Notes: generated by a model not told the origin, from the letters alone. DNA of 64,000 nucleotides from Vibrio sp. CB1-14 (GCF_040412085.2 NZ_CP115920.1:2728001-2792000), one strand, 5' to 3'. Positions 17,529 through 26,600 are shown, counted from the stretch's first letter. Program-made: numbers and translations.

Positions 17529-18302
17529 TTAGGTGTAATCTTGGATTGCGTCACACTCTTGCCAGCCAAATTCACTCATTAGACTCTGCCAAACCGAATC
17601 AAACCCTGCTTGAATACGTATTGGCTCGCCAGTAATTGGGTGGTTGAACGCCAAACAAGACGCATGCAACAGCATACGATGGGTATCGTAATGCTCCCTA
17701 AACAAGCGATTGTGCCGGCCATCACCATGAGTCGTATCACCGACAATCGGGTGACTTAAATGATGCATATGACGACGAAGTTGGTGCTTACGACCCGTCT
17801 TTGGCTTCATTTCCATTAAGCAGTAGCGGCTAGTTGGAAAACGACCTGTCGAGTATGGCACTTCAACCTTAGCCAATGGCTGATAGGCGGTGACCGCTGG
17901 CTGCGCCTCTTTTTCTTGGTCGGCAAACTTATCGGCAATTTTGTCGAGTTCCACTTTCAGTGGATAGTCTAAAACATCGCCTTGCTCAATCCAGCCACGA
18001 ACAATGGCGTGATAGGTTTTCTCAATATTGTGCTCGGCAAACATCGGCATCGCTTTCGCTGCTATCTCACTCGAAAGTGCAAATAACAACACACCCGATG
18101 TTGGTCTATCCAAGCGGTGCAAAGGAAAAACGTGCTGACCAATTTGATCACGCAAAGTTTGCATGACAAAACGTGTTTCATTTTTATCTAGCCATGAGCG
18201 GTGTACCAACATACCCGCAGGCTTATTCACCGCAATGAGGTACTCGTCTCGGTAGACAATCTCTAGTAGCTCAACCTCTGGTAAAGCTGTCGATTCACTC
18301 AT
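17529..18302 (-). CDS. truC: tRNA pseudouridine(65) synthase TruC
   Basis: 257 residues. TruC isomerises U65 in the acceptor-stem side of certain tRNAs. The RluA-family core is visible: DEYLIAVNKPAGMLVHRS, catalytic HRLDRPTSGVLLFA with Asp65, KTYHAIVRGW, KPKTGRKHQLRRHMHHL and HASCLAFNHPITGE. The pairing with yqcC, whose stop overlaps its start by four bases, is the same as in E. coli and supports TruC rather than another RluA paralogue. Confidence 0.94.
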   Translation of the reverse strand: MSESTALPEVELLEIVYRDEYLIAVNKPAGMLVHRSWLDKNETRFVMQTLRDQIGQHVFPLHRLDRPTSGVLLFALSSEIAAKAMPMFAEHNIEKTYHAIVRGWIEQGDVLDYPLKVELDKIADKFADQEKEAQPAVTAYQPLAKVEVPYSTGRFPTSRYCLMEMKPKTGRKHQLRRHMHHLSHPIVGDTTHGDGRHNRLFREHYDTHRMLLHASCLAFNHPITGEPIRIQAGFDSVWQSLMSEFGWQECDAIQDYT

Positions 18303-18595
18303 TTTGCGGCCTCATCTATCTGTTTAAGTACCATTAGAACCTCGGCCAACTCAGGACGTCGCTTCCACACTTCTTCAAAGTATGGCGTGATTTCAAACCC
18401 TTTTGGGGTGTCGCCACCGGCCTCAATCAGGGACTCCATTCGGGCAATAAAAATCCATTGCAACCACTCTTGGGGCTCAAGGGTATCTACTGCGAACGGC
18501 TGTTGGCTACTCAATGCCACTATATTTGGGGCGTTAAGCTGCCAAAGTGAGTGTTTTTTAAGCTGCTGTTTCAGCTCAACAAGTAATAACTTCAT
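18299..18595 (-). CDS. yqcC: YqcC family protein
   Basis: 98 residues, all-helical, no signal. The YqcC family is defined by the LW-x-L-x-x-P pattern (here HSLWQLNAPN), PFAVDTLEPQEWLQWIFIARM and the Gly-Phe-x-Ile-x-PYFEE block. Its role is unknown. It sits directly upstream of truC with a four-base overlap, so the two are co-translated. Confidence 0.9.
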   Translation of the reverse strand: MKLLLVELKQQLKKHSLWQLNAPNIVALSSQQPFAVDTLEPQEWLQWIFIARMESLIEAGGDTPKGFEITPYFEEVWKRRPELAEVLMVLKQIDEAAK

Positions 18596-18730
18596 AGATC
18601 TATCTAGTAGCGCGACGAACTATTTCACGACTTTGCATCATCGCTATTGAAAATGGTCGTCAATGACTTGAAAATTGGCGATAGAATACCATTTATTGTT
18701 CTATACCCAAACCGTACTAGGAACCCCTCC

Positions 18731-19780
18731 ATGGAAACCATTCATACTTTGACGGATCTATTGGTCAACAGTGGCTGCCAATATCACATCTACGATATCT
18801 CAAGACGCGTACAACTGATTGATAACGATCAGTTTGCTGCCGTCGAGCGCGCTAGTCAGCCTTACCCTTATCCGATTCAAAGACAGGCTCAGTTTGCCAT
18901 CGCCTACTGGAACGAAGAAAAACAGCCTTGGATTTGGTTCCTTAAATTCCAGCTTGATGAGCGTGGATTACTGAGCCAAGTCGATGTCGGCCAGTTTCTA
19001 AAATACGTTCTTGAAGCAATGGGGACACGTCTTGGAAAAGAGATGAGCGAGGAGCAGCAAAAAAAGCTGTCAAACAACCCATTTACGTTTAAACCAACAG
19101 ACGACAAGTTAGCTGTATTCCATAGCTTATTAAGAGCAGAATTGGATCTGACCACCAGCCAATACTATCAGCATGCACGTGACTACTTCCGTGGCGACCT
19201 TGGCTGGGATAACTGGCAAACGGTTGGACTGCAAGGCATCACCGATATGGCAACTAGGCTTGGACGTGATGAAAACGGTCGCTTGATCCGCACCAGCCTG
19301 CGTCACCTTGCCAGCGAGCCCCGCTATGCCCTGCTTGGCGCACTTGAGCATGTGGCGTTGCCAGAAAAGCTCTCTACAACGCTGCGCGAACTTGCTCAAT
19401 TTGAATGCGAGTCCGACGAGCCGGATCTATTCTTGTTAGCCGCTTATGCTCGTGCGCTATCGGGTGGCAAGCCAGAGCAGCTAGAGTCATTAGTTACTGA
19501 TATTTTAGCCAGTGCGCGCTTGAGTCATCTGGAAGTGCTGATTGCCATAGCAGGCCGTGCATGGCAGCCTCTGACTACGCCAGCCTTAGCCGAGAAGTTC
19601 TTGGTACGCTTGGCTCAAACTGGCAACCAAGGCTTGTTTAATCAATTATTTGCCGATCTAGTGATGATGCCGAGCCTGCGTTTAGTGCTTTTGCCACTGC
19701 TGCATTCTAGCCCATCACCAGAGCTCGCCAGCGCATTGATCGCGTTGCAACAGGCGGCAACACAAGGAAAAACTCACTAG
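18731..19780 (+). CDS. DUF3549 family protein
   Basis: 349 residues from the ATG at 18731, which has AGGA 8 bases upstream and gives the usual family start METIHTLTDLLVNSGCQY; the frame is open further upstream (from 18647) but that stretch looks non-coding. The DUF3549 family is restricted to Vibrio, Shewanella and relatives, and its function is not known. The first 150 residues are mixed alpha/beta (DISRRVQLID, QPWIWFLKFQLDE); the rest is a series of amphipathic helices resembling a repeat solenoid. No signal peptide. The DUF3301 gene follows after 9 bases. Confidence 0.9.
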   Translation: METIHTLTDLLVNSGCQYHIYDISRRVQLIDNDQFAAVERASQPYPYPIQRQAQFAIAYWNEEKQPWIWFLKFQLDERGLLSQVDVGQFLKYVLEAMGTRLGKEMSEEQQKKLSNNPFTFKPTDDKLAVFHSLLRAELDLTTSQYYQHARDYFRGDLGWDNWQTVGLQGITDMATRLGRDENGRLIRTSLRHLASEPRYALLGALEHVALPEKLSTTLRELAQFECESDEPDLFLLAAYARALSGGKPEQLESLVTDILASARLSHLEVLIAIAGRAWQPLTTPALAEKFLVRLAQTGNQGLFNQLFADLVMMPSLRLVLLPLLHSSPSPELASALIALQQAATQGKTH

Positions 19781-19789
19781 GAAGGTGAA

Positions 19790-20089
19790 ATGATAGATAA
19801 TCTTTTGATGATATTGGCGCTGAGTGTGTTCTGCTTTGTATTTTGGCAGCAGCGGCGTCAATCTGAGATTGCCAAGGCGGCGGTGACACGTCGCTGTAAG
19901 GAGTTAGATCTGCAAATGTTGAGCGTCTCGTTTGGTGCTCACAGACTTAGAGATGCCAACGGCCGATTCGGTTGGCACACTATTTATGAGTTTGAGTTTT
20001 CAGCACTCGGTGACGACTATTACCAAGGAAAGCTGGTGATGAAAGGTTTTCATGTGCTGAACTTTCACTTTCCAGCACACCGAATGTAG
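19790..20089 (+). CDS. DUF3301 family membrane-anchored protein
   Basis: 99 residues with GGAAGG directly before the ATG. One N-terminal membrane helix (about 3-20, LLMILALSVFCFVFW) precedes a basic linker (QQRRQSEIAK) and a C-terminal beta domain (LDLQMLSVSFGAHRL, GWHTIYEFEFSALG, YQGKLVMKGFHVLNFHFPAHR), so it is probably inner-membrane anchored with the domain in the cytoplasm. DUF3301 members usually follow DUF3549 genes, as here. Function unknown. Its 3' 110 bases are antisense to the end of the convergent acetyltransferase gene. Confidence 0.9.
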   Translation: MIDNLLMILALSVFCFVFWQQRRQSEIAKAAVTRRCKELDLQMLSVSFGAHRLRDANGRFGWHTIYEFEFSALGDDYYQGKLVMKGFHVLNFHFPAHRM

Positions 20090-20558
20090 ATTGAAACTGA
20101 TAGTACGGGCCATGCTCATCTTCCGCTTGTCCGTACTGTTCAAACCCGAGTTTACTCAGCAATCGAATCGAAGAGGCATGGTCAATATCGACGTTCGCTT
20201 CAAGCCTATTAAGCCCTAAAGTATGGACGGCATCAGGAATAAACGCTCTTAATACCTCTGTTGCAATCCCTTTGTTCCAATATTGCTTGTCAAAGATATA
20301 GCCTATCTCTCCTTCACCCTCCGCTCCGCGCTCAATGAAAATATGCCCCATATAATCGCGCGTACGCAGATCCAGAGCCGCCATCGCATAGAACTTTGAG
20401 TCGCTCAATATGGTATGAAACAATCGACGCGCAGTGGCTAGGGTATGAGGACCATTCATGTGTTTACGATTTTTCGCACACACGTTAAGCATCAGAAAAT
20501 CCGACTCCAGATAGTCGGTATAGGGGACGAGAATGGTTCTGCGAGTAACTATTGTCAT
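19980..20558 (-). CDS. GNAT family N-acetyltransferase (RimJ/RimL-like) with extended tail
   Basis: 192 residues from the ATG at 20558, chosen because AAGGAAG lies just upstream; an open frame extends to 20690 but overlaps the CsrB-type RNA terminator. Residues 1-150 form an acetyltransferase_3 domain: TILVPYTDYLESDF, YMGHIFIERGAEGEGEIGYIF, the acetyl-CoA loop YWNKGIATEVLRAF and NVDIDHASSIRLLSKLGFEQYG. Likely acetylates a protein N-terminus or small amine in the cytoplasm. The domain should end near YYQFQ; about 35 further residues, rich in Ser, run antisense through the 3' end of the DUF3301 gene. This looks like a lost stop codon and extension. Confidence 0.85.
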   Translation of the reverse strand: MTIVTRRTILVPYTDYLESDFLMLNVCAKNRKHMNGPHTLATARRLFHTILSDSKFYAMAALDLRTRDYMGHIFIERGAEGEGEIGYIFDKQYWNKGIATEVLRAFIPDAVHTLGLNRLEANVDIDHASSIRLLSKLGFEQYGQAEDEHGPYYQFQSTFGVLESESSAHENLSSPAFLGNSRHRVLKTQTHK

Positions 20559-20671
20559 TGACTTCCTTTTCGTAACTGAATACCCAAATAACCTAATATA
20601 GGCTTTAGGCTCTGTGTTCTTTAGATTAAGTGCGACACTTACAAGAGAAGTATGAAAGTTAGGGTTTATAA

Positions 20672-21130
20672 ATAAGAAAAGCCCCAACACTTGCGTATTG
20701 GGGCTATAGTCTTACTCGCAGCAGTCCGGCTACTAAAAATGCTCCATGCATCATCCGTAATAGTGGCTGAATCCTTCAGCTATATCCATTCGTCGCCGTC
20801 CTAGCGGTGTCCATCTCATCCAATGACGCTAACTATCCCAGTCAGCTCGCTTCACTTGTTCCTTGAGCGGTGTCCTTGACCATCATCCTGATGGGGTTCC
20901 TTGCACTCTTCCTGAGTGTATCCATTTCCCTAAAAATCACCGTCCTGATGATTGTTCGCTTCCCGCGCTATCCTAACTTCCGTGCTGGTTACGTTTCCCT
21001 TGGTAACCAAATCTTCTTCCTGAAGATGACCTTCCAATGTCATTCCTGTTCCGTGTCAGCATCCTTCCGACAGGTTCTAATTTACCCTAATGGCGATTCT
21101 GGACAATCTACCCAATTCAAAAAGTTTTTC
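20672..21130 (-). ncRNA. csrB: CsrB/CsrC-type regulatory RNA
   Basis: The minus strand between about 21.13 and 20.67 kb has about 27 GGA motifs in roughly 430 bases, many in the loops of short hairpins. Examples read on the minus strand: CATCAGGATG, CTTCAGGAAG, CTCAGGAAGAG, and GCTAGGACGGC. This is the hallmark of CsrB-family RNAs, which sequester the RNA-binding protein CsrA. It ends in a strong intrinsic terminator: AGCCCCAA pairs with TTGGGGCT (20680-20687 and 20698-20705), then TTTTCTTATTT. The 5' end is inferred only; weak AT-rich promoter sequence lies at about 21140-21175, including the palindrome GTTAAATACCATATTTAAC (21151-21169). A VarA/GacA-like palindrome lies about 100 bases upstream. 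Three such RNAs are known in Vibrio cholerae; which paralogue this is cannot be told. Confidence 0.88.
20680..20705 (-). terminator. Intrinsic terminator of the CsrB-type RNA
   Basis: Eight-bp GC-rich stem (20680-20687 with 20698-20705), 10-base loop, followed on the minus strand by TTTTCTTATTT. Confidence 0.9.
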
Positions 21131-21220
21131 GTCGACACTGTTAATTAAAGGTTAAATACCATATTTAACATGAGCTTATTGATTTTCTCTTCCAAATTTC
21201 TGGCGATTTTTTCTCTTTAT

Positions 21221-21249
21221 CTCACAGCTCGTGTGAGAGATCTCGCACA
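21221..21249. promoter_or_regulatory. Candidate VarA (GacA/UvrY) binding site
   Basis: TGTGAGAGATCTCGCACA (21232-21249) is an 18-base imperfect palindrome close to the GacA/UvrY consensus TGTAAG-N6-CTTACA. It overlaps a second inverted repeat, CTCACA-N5-TGTGAG (21221-21237). Its distance of about 100 bases from the inferred CsrB RNA start is what is usual for GacA-type upstream activating sites. It could also affect the rightward gene at 21358. Confidence 0.65.
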
Positions 21250-21357
21250 GGGTGTTTCCAAATTGGCTAATGTCTTAGATTCACTCGCTTTAAGTCACTG
21301 GTGATGACCGTCACACAAGCTCCATCTGTACCTCCCTTAGATTCGAAGGTACTATTA

Positions 21358-21675
21358 ATGGCTAGCCTATTTAACGGAATAACCAACATGATAACCAAAG
21401 ATGTCTCCGCTGAGATTGAAGCTGCAATCAGCTCATTGCACGCAGAGGGAAAAGAGCCAACCGTCGCACTAGTAAAAGCGCGTTTGAAGACTAAAGTACC
21501 TATGCCTGCGCTGATCACCGTGATCAAATCTTGGAAGAGCAGTCAACATGTACCAAAAGTTGAAATCGCTGCTGAGAAAGCAGAGCAACCTCTAGAGCTA
21601 AGAGTGAAGGAATTAGAGCAGCAAGTTGCCACACTGACTCAGCGATTGACTGCATTGGAGCAATCTCGTGACTGA
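21358..21675 (+). CDS. KfrA N-terminal-like DNA-binding protein with coiled coil
   Basis: 105 residues from the ATG at 21358, which has GAAGG about 8 bases upstream; the frame is open to 21301 but no ribosome-binding site supports those starts. Residues about 12-60 follow the KfrA_N pattern: a helix [18 protein letters not shown], then [11 protein letters not shown], then [11 protein letters not shown], a likely helix-turn-helix. Residues about 75-105 form a short coiled coil ([19 protein letters not shown]), giving dimerisation. KfrA is a plasmid DNA-binding protein, but chromosomal relatives exist. It overlaps yaiI by 8 bases and diverges from the CsrB-type RNA gene. DNA binding is inferred. 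Confidence 0.72.
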   Translation: MASLFNGITNMITKDVSAEIEAAISSLHAEGKEPTVALVKARLKTKVPMPALITVIKSWKSSQHVPKVEIAAEKAEQPLELRVKELEQQVATLTQRLTALEQSRD

Positions 21676-22141
21676 ACCGTTAAAACAAGCCGTTAAGATT
21701 TGGGTCGATGCCGATGCATGCCCAAAAGTGATTCGAGAAACACTGTGCCGAGCCGCGGAACGCACTGGCTTAACCTGTACCTTTGTTGCTAACCACAGCG
21801 TACCTGTACCGAAACGAGACAATATCCACTCGCTAACCGTACCTGCTGGGTTTGACATTGCAGACAATGAAATCGTGAAAAGAGTCAACGCCGGTGACTT
21901 GGTTATCACGTCTGATATTCCTTTGGCAGATGAAGTGATCACTAAAAATGCTTTGGCGCTCAGCCCACGCGGTGAGCTTTATACTAAAGATACCATTAAG
22001 GCTCGTCTTAATATCCGTGACTTTATGGACACTATGCGCTCTAGTGGAGTTCAAACTGGTGGTCCGGCACCACTTGGGCAGACAGAGCGCCGTGAATTTG
22101 CCAACCATTTAGACAGATTTTTGGCAAGAGCAACACGCTAG
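21668..22141 (+). CDS. yaiI: YaiI/YqxD family protein (UPF0178)
   Basis: 157 residues from a GTG start with GGAG 8 bases upstream. The family has a PIN-like fold with clustered acids: [10 protein letters not shown] at residues 11-20, [11 protein letters not shown] near the middle, and [15 protein letters not shown] with the closing [13 protein letters not shown]. The role is unproven, though a nuclease-like fold is suggested by family comparison. The start overlaps the KfrA-like gene, so the pair is probably co-translated. A bidirectional terminator follows at 22166-22200. Confidence 0.93.
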   Translation: MTEPLKQAVKIWVDADACPKVIRETLCRAAERTGLTCTFVANHSVPVPKRDNIHSLTVPAGFDIADNEIVKRVNAGDLVITSDIPLADEVITKNALALSPRGELYTKDTIKARLNIRDFMDTMRSSGVQTGGPAPLGQTERREFANHLDRFLARATR

Positions 22142-22165
22142 GTTGAAATGACCACCTCAAAACAA

Positions 22166-22200
22166 AAAAAGAGTCAGCCGATATTCGACTGACTCTTTTT
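22166..22200. terminator. Bidirectional intrinsic terminator
   Basis: AAAAAGAGTCAG (22166-22177) pairs with 22189-22200, T-runs on both strands, between convergent yaiI and proA. Confidence 0.9.
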
Positions 22201-22220
22201 GTATTCAATGTAGTCAAGCG

Positions 22221-23471
22221 TTATGGACGCGGTAAGTAATCCGCTTTACCCACCCACTTGTAGCTGGTTAACTCTTCTAGCCCCATAGGGCCGCGAGCAT
22301 GGAGTTTCTGCGTTGATACCGCAACTTCTGCACCAAGACCAAATTGAGCGCCGTCCGTGAAGCGTGTCGAAGCATTTACGTAAACTGCAGCTGAGCCTAC
22401 AGAGTTAATGAATTTCTCTGAGTTAATTAGGCTGTTAGTCATGATCGCATCAGAGTGGCTAGCGTTATGAACGCGCATATGGTCGATGGCTTCTTCAACA
22501 TCTGCCACAACTTTCACACCTAAAGTGAAACTCAGCCACTCGGTATCAAAGTCACCCTCACCTGCGTCACGCAAATCATCAAAACCTGCCAACATCGCTT
22601 TCGCTTTTGGCTCTGTGACCAGTGAAACTTTACCTTTCAAGCGCTCAGCGATCATTGGTAGGAATTCAGTTGCGACTTTCTCGTGCACAAGCAGAGTATC
22701 TAATGAGTTACATGCCGATGGACGTTGCACTTTTGAGTTCTCAACCACATCCAAAGAACGAGCAAGATCCGCACTATCATCAACAAAGATATGGCTAATG
22801 CCAAAGCCGCCGATGATAACTGGGATGTTACTGTTCTCTTTACACATTTTGTGAAGACCAGCACCACCGCGCGGGATGATCATGTCTACGTAGTCATCCA
22901 GCTTAAGTAGCTTAGAAACCAGTTCACGATCCGGTTTTTCAATGTACTGTACTGATGCCGCAGGCAGACCCGCTTTATCGAGTGCAGACTGGATCACTTT
23001 AACCAGTTCCATGTTAGAGAAGAAGGTCTCTTTACCACCACGAAGGATGCTGGCGTTACCGGTTTTCAAACACAGTGCTGCGATATCAATCGTAACGTTT
23101 GGACGTGCTTCATAAATCACACCAACAACACCAAGTGGCACGCGGCGGCGCGATAGGCTCATGCCGTTTTCAAGCACTTTGCTGTCGATTTCACTGCCAA
23201 CAGGATCAGACAGAGTGATAACGTTGCGAACGTCATCAGCAATGCCTTTCAGGCGTTGTTTGTTCAGCAGCAGACGATCAAGTAGCGCTTCTGTTAGACC
23301 GGCTTCACGACCTAGGTCGATGTCTTTCGCATTCGCAGCCAAAATAACGTCGGCGTTTGCTTCAAGTTCATCGGCAATGATTTGCAGTGCGCGATTCTTT
23401 TGCGCCGTTGACGCGGTCGCCAAAGCAAAGCTGGCTTGCTTCGCGTTTTGGCCTAGTTTAATCATGTCCAT
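22221..23471 (-). CDS. proA: Gamma-glutamyl phosphate reductase
   Basis: 416 residues. ProA reduces glutamyl 5-phosphate with NADPH to glutamate semialdehyde, step two of proline synthesis. Aldehyde-dehydrogenase-type motifs: [42 protein letters not shown], and the catalytic Cys in [12 protein letters not shown]. The C-terminus [14 protein letters not shown] is typical. It lies 17 bases after proB and shares its transcript. Confidence 0.97.
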   Translation of the reverse strand: MDMIKLGQNAKQASFALATASTAQKNRALQIIADELEANADVILAANAKDIDLGREAGLTEALLDRLLLNKQRLKGIADDVRNVITLSDPVGSEIDSKVLENGMSLSRRRVPLGVVGVIYEARPNVTIDIAALCLKTGNASILRGGKETFFSNMELVKVIQSALDKAGLPAASVQYIEKPDRELVSKLLKLDDYVDMIIPRGGAGLHKMCKENSNIPVIIGGFGISHIFVDDSADLARSLDVVENSKVQRPSACNSLDTLLVHEKVATEFLPMIAERLKGKVSLVTEPKAKAMLAGFDDLRDAGEGDFDTEWLSFTLGVKVVADVEEAIDHMRVHNASHSDAIMTNSLINSEKFINSVGSAAVYVNASTRFTDGAQFGLGAEVAVSTQKLHARGPMGLEELTSYKWVGKADYLPRP

Positions 23472-23488
23472 AACGGTTCCCTTTATTC

Positions 23489-24619
23489 TTAATCTTGAAT
23501 GACGACCATATCGTCGCGATGAATCACTTCTGCACCATAATCATAGCCAAGCGTATCAGCAATTTCTTTACTGTGCTTACCTGCTATTTTGGACAGATCG
23601 GCATCGGAGTAGCCACAAATTCCTTTTGCAACTAAAGCCCCGTCATTGGTCGTCACACGTACCACTTCACCACGAGCGAAGCGGCCTGAAACTTTTATAA
23701 CCCCTTTAGCAAGTAAGCTACTGCCCTTGCCTATTACCGCATTCACTGCGCCTGAATCGATAACAATGTTACCGGTTGCTGCAGGGCCTGCGAGTATCCA
23801 ACGTTTACGATTTTCCAATGCTTCTGGTAGAGGCAAGAAGCGAGTACCTTGAGGCTCATCAGATAGTGAGTCAAACACCACGTTTTCCGCACTACCCGCT
23901 GCAATAATAACTTCAATCCCTGCTCGGCGTGCAATGTCTGCCGCTTGAAGCTTGGTTGCCATACCACCGGTTCCTAATGTGGTACCGCTGCCACCTGCGA
24001 TCTTGCGAAGCGTTTCATCAATCGTTGTCACTTCACGGATCAACTCTGCATTTGGGTCTTTGCGAGGATCGGCGGTAAACAAACCGCGTTGGTCGGTAAG
24101 CAGCAACAGCTTATCCGCACCACACAAAATACCCACCAATGCCGATAGATTGTCGTTGTCGCCAACCTTAATTTCACTGGTCGCAACTGCGTCGTTCTCA
24201 TTCACCACTGGAATGATGTCGTTCTCAACCAAGGCATTGATGGTATCGCGTGCATTAAGAAAGCGTTCACGATCTTCAAGATCGGCACGCGTTAGCAGCA
24301 TTTGGCCGATTTTAAGCCCGTAAATAGCAAACAAAGACTCCCATACTTGAATAAGCTGGCTTTGACCAACAGCGGCTAAAAGCTGCTTACTCGCCATCGT
24401 TTTGGGAAGTTCGGGGTAACCTAGGTGCTCGCGACCCGCCGCAATTGCACCTGACGATACCATTACAACGGAGTGTCCAAGCTTTTTCAGCTCAGCACAT
24501 TGTCTGACCAGCTCAACCATGTGCGCTTTATTTAGCGCTAGGGAACCACCTGTTAGGACACTAGTACCTAACTTCACCACTACCGTTTTTTTGTCGGCAG
24601 TTTGACGAGTAATATCCAA
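23489..24619 (-). CDS. proB: Glutamate 5-kinase
   Basis: 376 residues. ProB phosphorylates glutamate, the proline-feedback-regulated first step. The amino-acid kinase domain (1-260) has [46 protein letters not shown] and [17 protein letters not shown]-terminal PUA domain (about 275-376) follows, as in E. coli. ProB and ProA act as a complex. Upstream of the start is an inverted repeat TGATGTTT-N8-AAACATCA at 24661-24684 of unknown role. Confidence 0.97.
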   Translation of the reverse strand: MDITRQTADKKTVVVKLGTSVLTGGSLALNKAHMVELVRQCAELKKLGHSVVMVSSGAIAAGREHLGYPELPKTMASKQLLAAVGQSQLIQVWESLFAIYGLKIGQMLLTRADLEDRERFLNARDTINALVENDIIPVVNENDAVATSEIKVGDNDNLSALVGILCGADKLLLLTDQRGLFTADPRKDPNAELIREVTTIDETLRKIAGGSGTTLGTGGMATKLQAADIARRAGIEVIIAAGSAENVVFDSLSDEPQGTRFLPLPEALENRKRWILAGPAATGNIVIDSGAVNAVIGKGSSLLAKGVIKVSGRFARGEVVRVTTNDGALVAKGICGYSDADLSKIAGKHSKEIADTLGYDYGAEVIHRDDMVVIQD

Positions 24620-24660
24620 AGTTATCTCTACTTGTTTGACGTGAAAAATTGAATAAGGAG

Positions 24661-24684
24661 TGATGTTTTAGCAATCAAACATCA
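24661..24684. repeat. Inverted repeat upstream of proB
   Basis: TGATGTTT (24661-24668) and AAACATCA (24677-24684), perfect 8-bp arms with an 8-base spacer, about 40 bases upstream of the proB start. It could be an operator or a leader hairpin; no known regulator motif matches. Confidence 0.45.
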
Positions 24685-24730
24685 TTTGTACAAGTAAAAA
24701 AGCAAAGCGGGGGGCAAAGAGGCACAAAAA

Positions 24731-24766
24731 AGGCTCCAAAGCTGCTCAAGGCTGGCTCTGGAGCCT
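24731..24766 (-). terminator. Intrinsic terminator after crl
   Basis: AGGCTCCA (24731-24738) pairs with TGGAGCCT (24759-24766); six Ts follow on the minus strand. Confidence 0.85.
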
Positions 24767-24778
24767 AATGACAGGCGG

Positions 24779-25168
24779 TTATACAAACTCTACTGAGTCG
24801 TCATGAATAGAGACAGCGAGTTCGAACTTATCCTTAAGTGTCGCTTCCAATTTTTGATGAAACACCTCTTGGGTGCGATTTATTTCGTTAATAGCCGATT
24901 TTGGTGCCGATTCTAAAATCCACTCGCCTGTTTGGTTGTAGCGACCGATTTGATACGTCGCCTCAAACTGCCCATCTACTAGGGCTAAATCGAGCCACCA
25001 GCCCCAAAACTCTCTATCTTCTGGAGATTTGGCATCATCCACGCACACCGAAAGGCAGTCAAAGTGATAGCTACCGTCTTTACTCAAGGTTTCTCGTAAA
25101 TACGGACCAATAGCTTTAAACGCAGCAATTAAGCGATAGTGAGTAGGGGTTTTCGCCGTTTCTGACAT
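24779..25168 (-). CDS. crl: Sigma factor-binding protein Crl
   Basis: 129 residues, normal length. Crl binds sigma-S directly and favours its association with core RNA polymerase, raising stationary-phase gene expression. Family residues seen: HYRLIAAFKAIGPYLRE near the start, FDCLSVCVDD, FWGWWLDLAL (aromatic core) and WILESAPKS. It is a single gene between proB and frsA, which matches the Vibrio neighbourhood, with a terminator after it. Confidence 0.95.
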   Translation of the reverse strand: MSETAKTPTHYRLIAAFKAIGPYLRETLSKDGSYHFDCLSVCVDDAKSPEDREFWGWWLDLALVDGQFEATYQIGRYNQTGEWILESAPKSAINEINRTQEVFHQKLEATLKDKFELAVSIHDDSVEFV

Positions 25169-25299
25169 AGGGAAACTCCGTTTCTATATGAAATAGGGAT
25201 AAAACATAAATAGCGATAATAAATTGTGTTTAATTTATATTTTTATCATGCACTTGATTACACAATCATTTCACATAGTTCACTAAATTTGCACAAATG

Positions 25300-26547
25300 T
25301 CACTTTAAAAGTTCGTCCTCCAACCACTTGATGGCCATTTCGAGGGATTGCGCATATCCCTTAGCTATGCCTTTTGCAGGTATCTCACGTGCTTTGCCAT
25401 ATTGACTAAACATCGCTAACAAGCGGTTATCGGATAGCGGCGACACAATATCCCCTTCCATACTCATTGCCAAAATAGGCACTTTAGTTCGGCGAGATGA
25501 TAAGAAGCCTTGAATTTTCAGCGACCATGCCATCAGTTGCCCAGCAAGGCTATTAATGTCTACCGCATCTTTCCCAAGACGAGACGCTAGCATATCGATA
25601 TACATTTTCGGCATCGACTGAATGATCTTCGGTGTCGCTAAACAGTGGTGAATTGGTGCACCAAGCGTCACGCACGCTTTAATTTTATCTGGCTCAAGAA
25701 ACGACAAACGAGCCATGGCGTTGCCGCCAAAACGAAAGCCGAGCAAACCCACTCTAAAATGGTCAACCCAAGGAATATTTGGCAGCTCTTGTATTACCGC
25801 TTGGTGCAGACAAGAGGTATCTTCGGTTAGTGGCCAGTGTGAGCTGTGCCCTATCGATGGCATATCCACCGTCAACATCGCGATACCGGCCGGCGCTAGG
25901 TAGTCTCTAAATAAACGCCACATATCGGTTTGCAACGAATCAAGTCCAGCGCTAACAATGACAACAGGCTGAGGTTTTTCGGTGCTTACCAGGTGAAGGT
26001 TAGCGGTAATGCGTCGATTCTGATAAGGAATCTCAACTTGCTTAATGATGTGACTGGTGTGTTTCGCGGCTTCATTGTAGGCGTTATTTGCCAGAACCTG
26101 AGCTTGCAGTGCCAAGTTGTCATTTTTAAGATGGGGGTAGCCTGCGATACTAAAGCTAAGCGATGCTTTAAACAGCTCTTCCGCCGCAGCATCGCCTTGC
26201 AAATCATTGGCACGCTTTTGATGCATCATGCCATGCTTAGTCCACTCATAGTTCCAGTTGCCACCGTGGTACCCCATAACGGTATCCAGCCACTCATCAA
26301 CCGTTCTCGAGTGTTCTGAAGAGGCAATTTTTGCCAATACCGACTCTAATTCAATCGGATCCATCCCTTGCCAAACCCACTGCAAACGCAATAAGTTGCG
26401 ATACCAAGAGGTTGGCTGCTGTGATCGACGCTCCTCAAGCACTCGGATACTGCTTGGCATATACCGGATAAGGTGGGAGGTTTCTTTAGCCTGCTTGTTT
26501 TTTTCAAACAAGGTTTCAGAGATGTTTTTGCTGACTTCTTCGGACAT
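25300..26547 (-). CDS. frsA: Esterase FrsA
   Basis: 415 residues from the ATG at 26547 (MSEEVSKNISETLF), the length of the Vibrio vulnificus protein; AGGTG lies 6 bases upstream, while the ATG five codons earlier is poorly placed. FrsA (fermentation-respiration switch protein) has an N-terminal helical cap and a C-terminal alpha/beta hydrolase domain (VVIVSAGLDSLQTDMWRLF, and the nucleophile-elbow region GLLGFRFGGNAM). In place of the Ser of a classical GxSxG elbow it has Arg, as in the family. Biochemical role has been disputed between cofactor-free pyruvate decarboxylation and esterase activity; binding to IIA-Glc is reported for enterobacterial FrsA. Confidence 0.94.
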   Translation of the reverse strand: MSEEVSKNISETLFEKNKQAKETSHLIRYMPSSIRVLEERRSQQPTSWYRNLLRLQWVWQGMDPIELESVLAKIASSEHSRTVDEWLDTVMGYHGGNWNYEWTKHGMMHQKRANDLQGDAAAEELFKASLSFSIAGYPHLKNDNLALQAQVLANNAYNEAAKHTSHIIKQVEIPYQNRRITANLHLVSTEKPQPVVIVSAGLDSLQTDMWRLFRDYLAPAGIAMLTVDMPSIGHSSHWPLTEDTSCLHQAVIQELPNIPWVDHFRVGLLGFRFGGNAMARLSFLEPDKIKACVTLGAPIHHCLATPKIIQSMPKMYIDMLASRLGKDAVDINSLAGQLMAWSLKIQGFLSSRRTKVPILAMSMEGDIVSPLSDNRLLAMFSQYGKAREIPAKGIAKGYAQSLEMAIKWLEDELLK

Positions 26548-26600
26548 ACGCGCACCTAGCATTACCTGTTAACAGCAACAATATAATCGAATAATCGCGA

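Noticed and set aside
20870..21148. 92-codon plus-strand frame
   Set aside because: It lies over the CsrB-type RNA on the opposite strand; composition follows the repeated hairpins and there is no ribosome-binding site.
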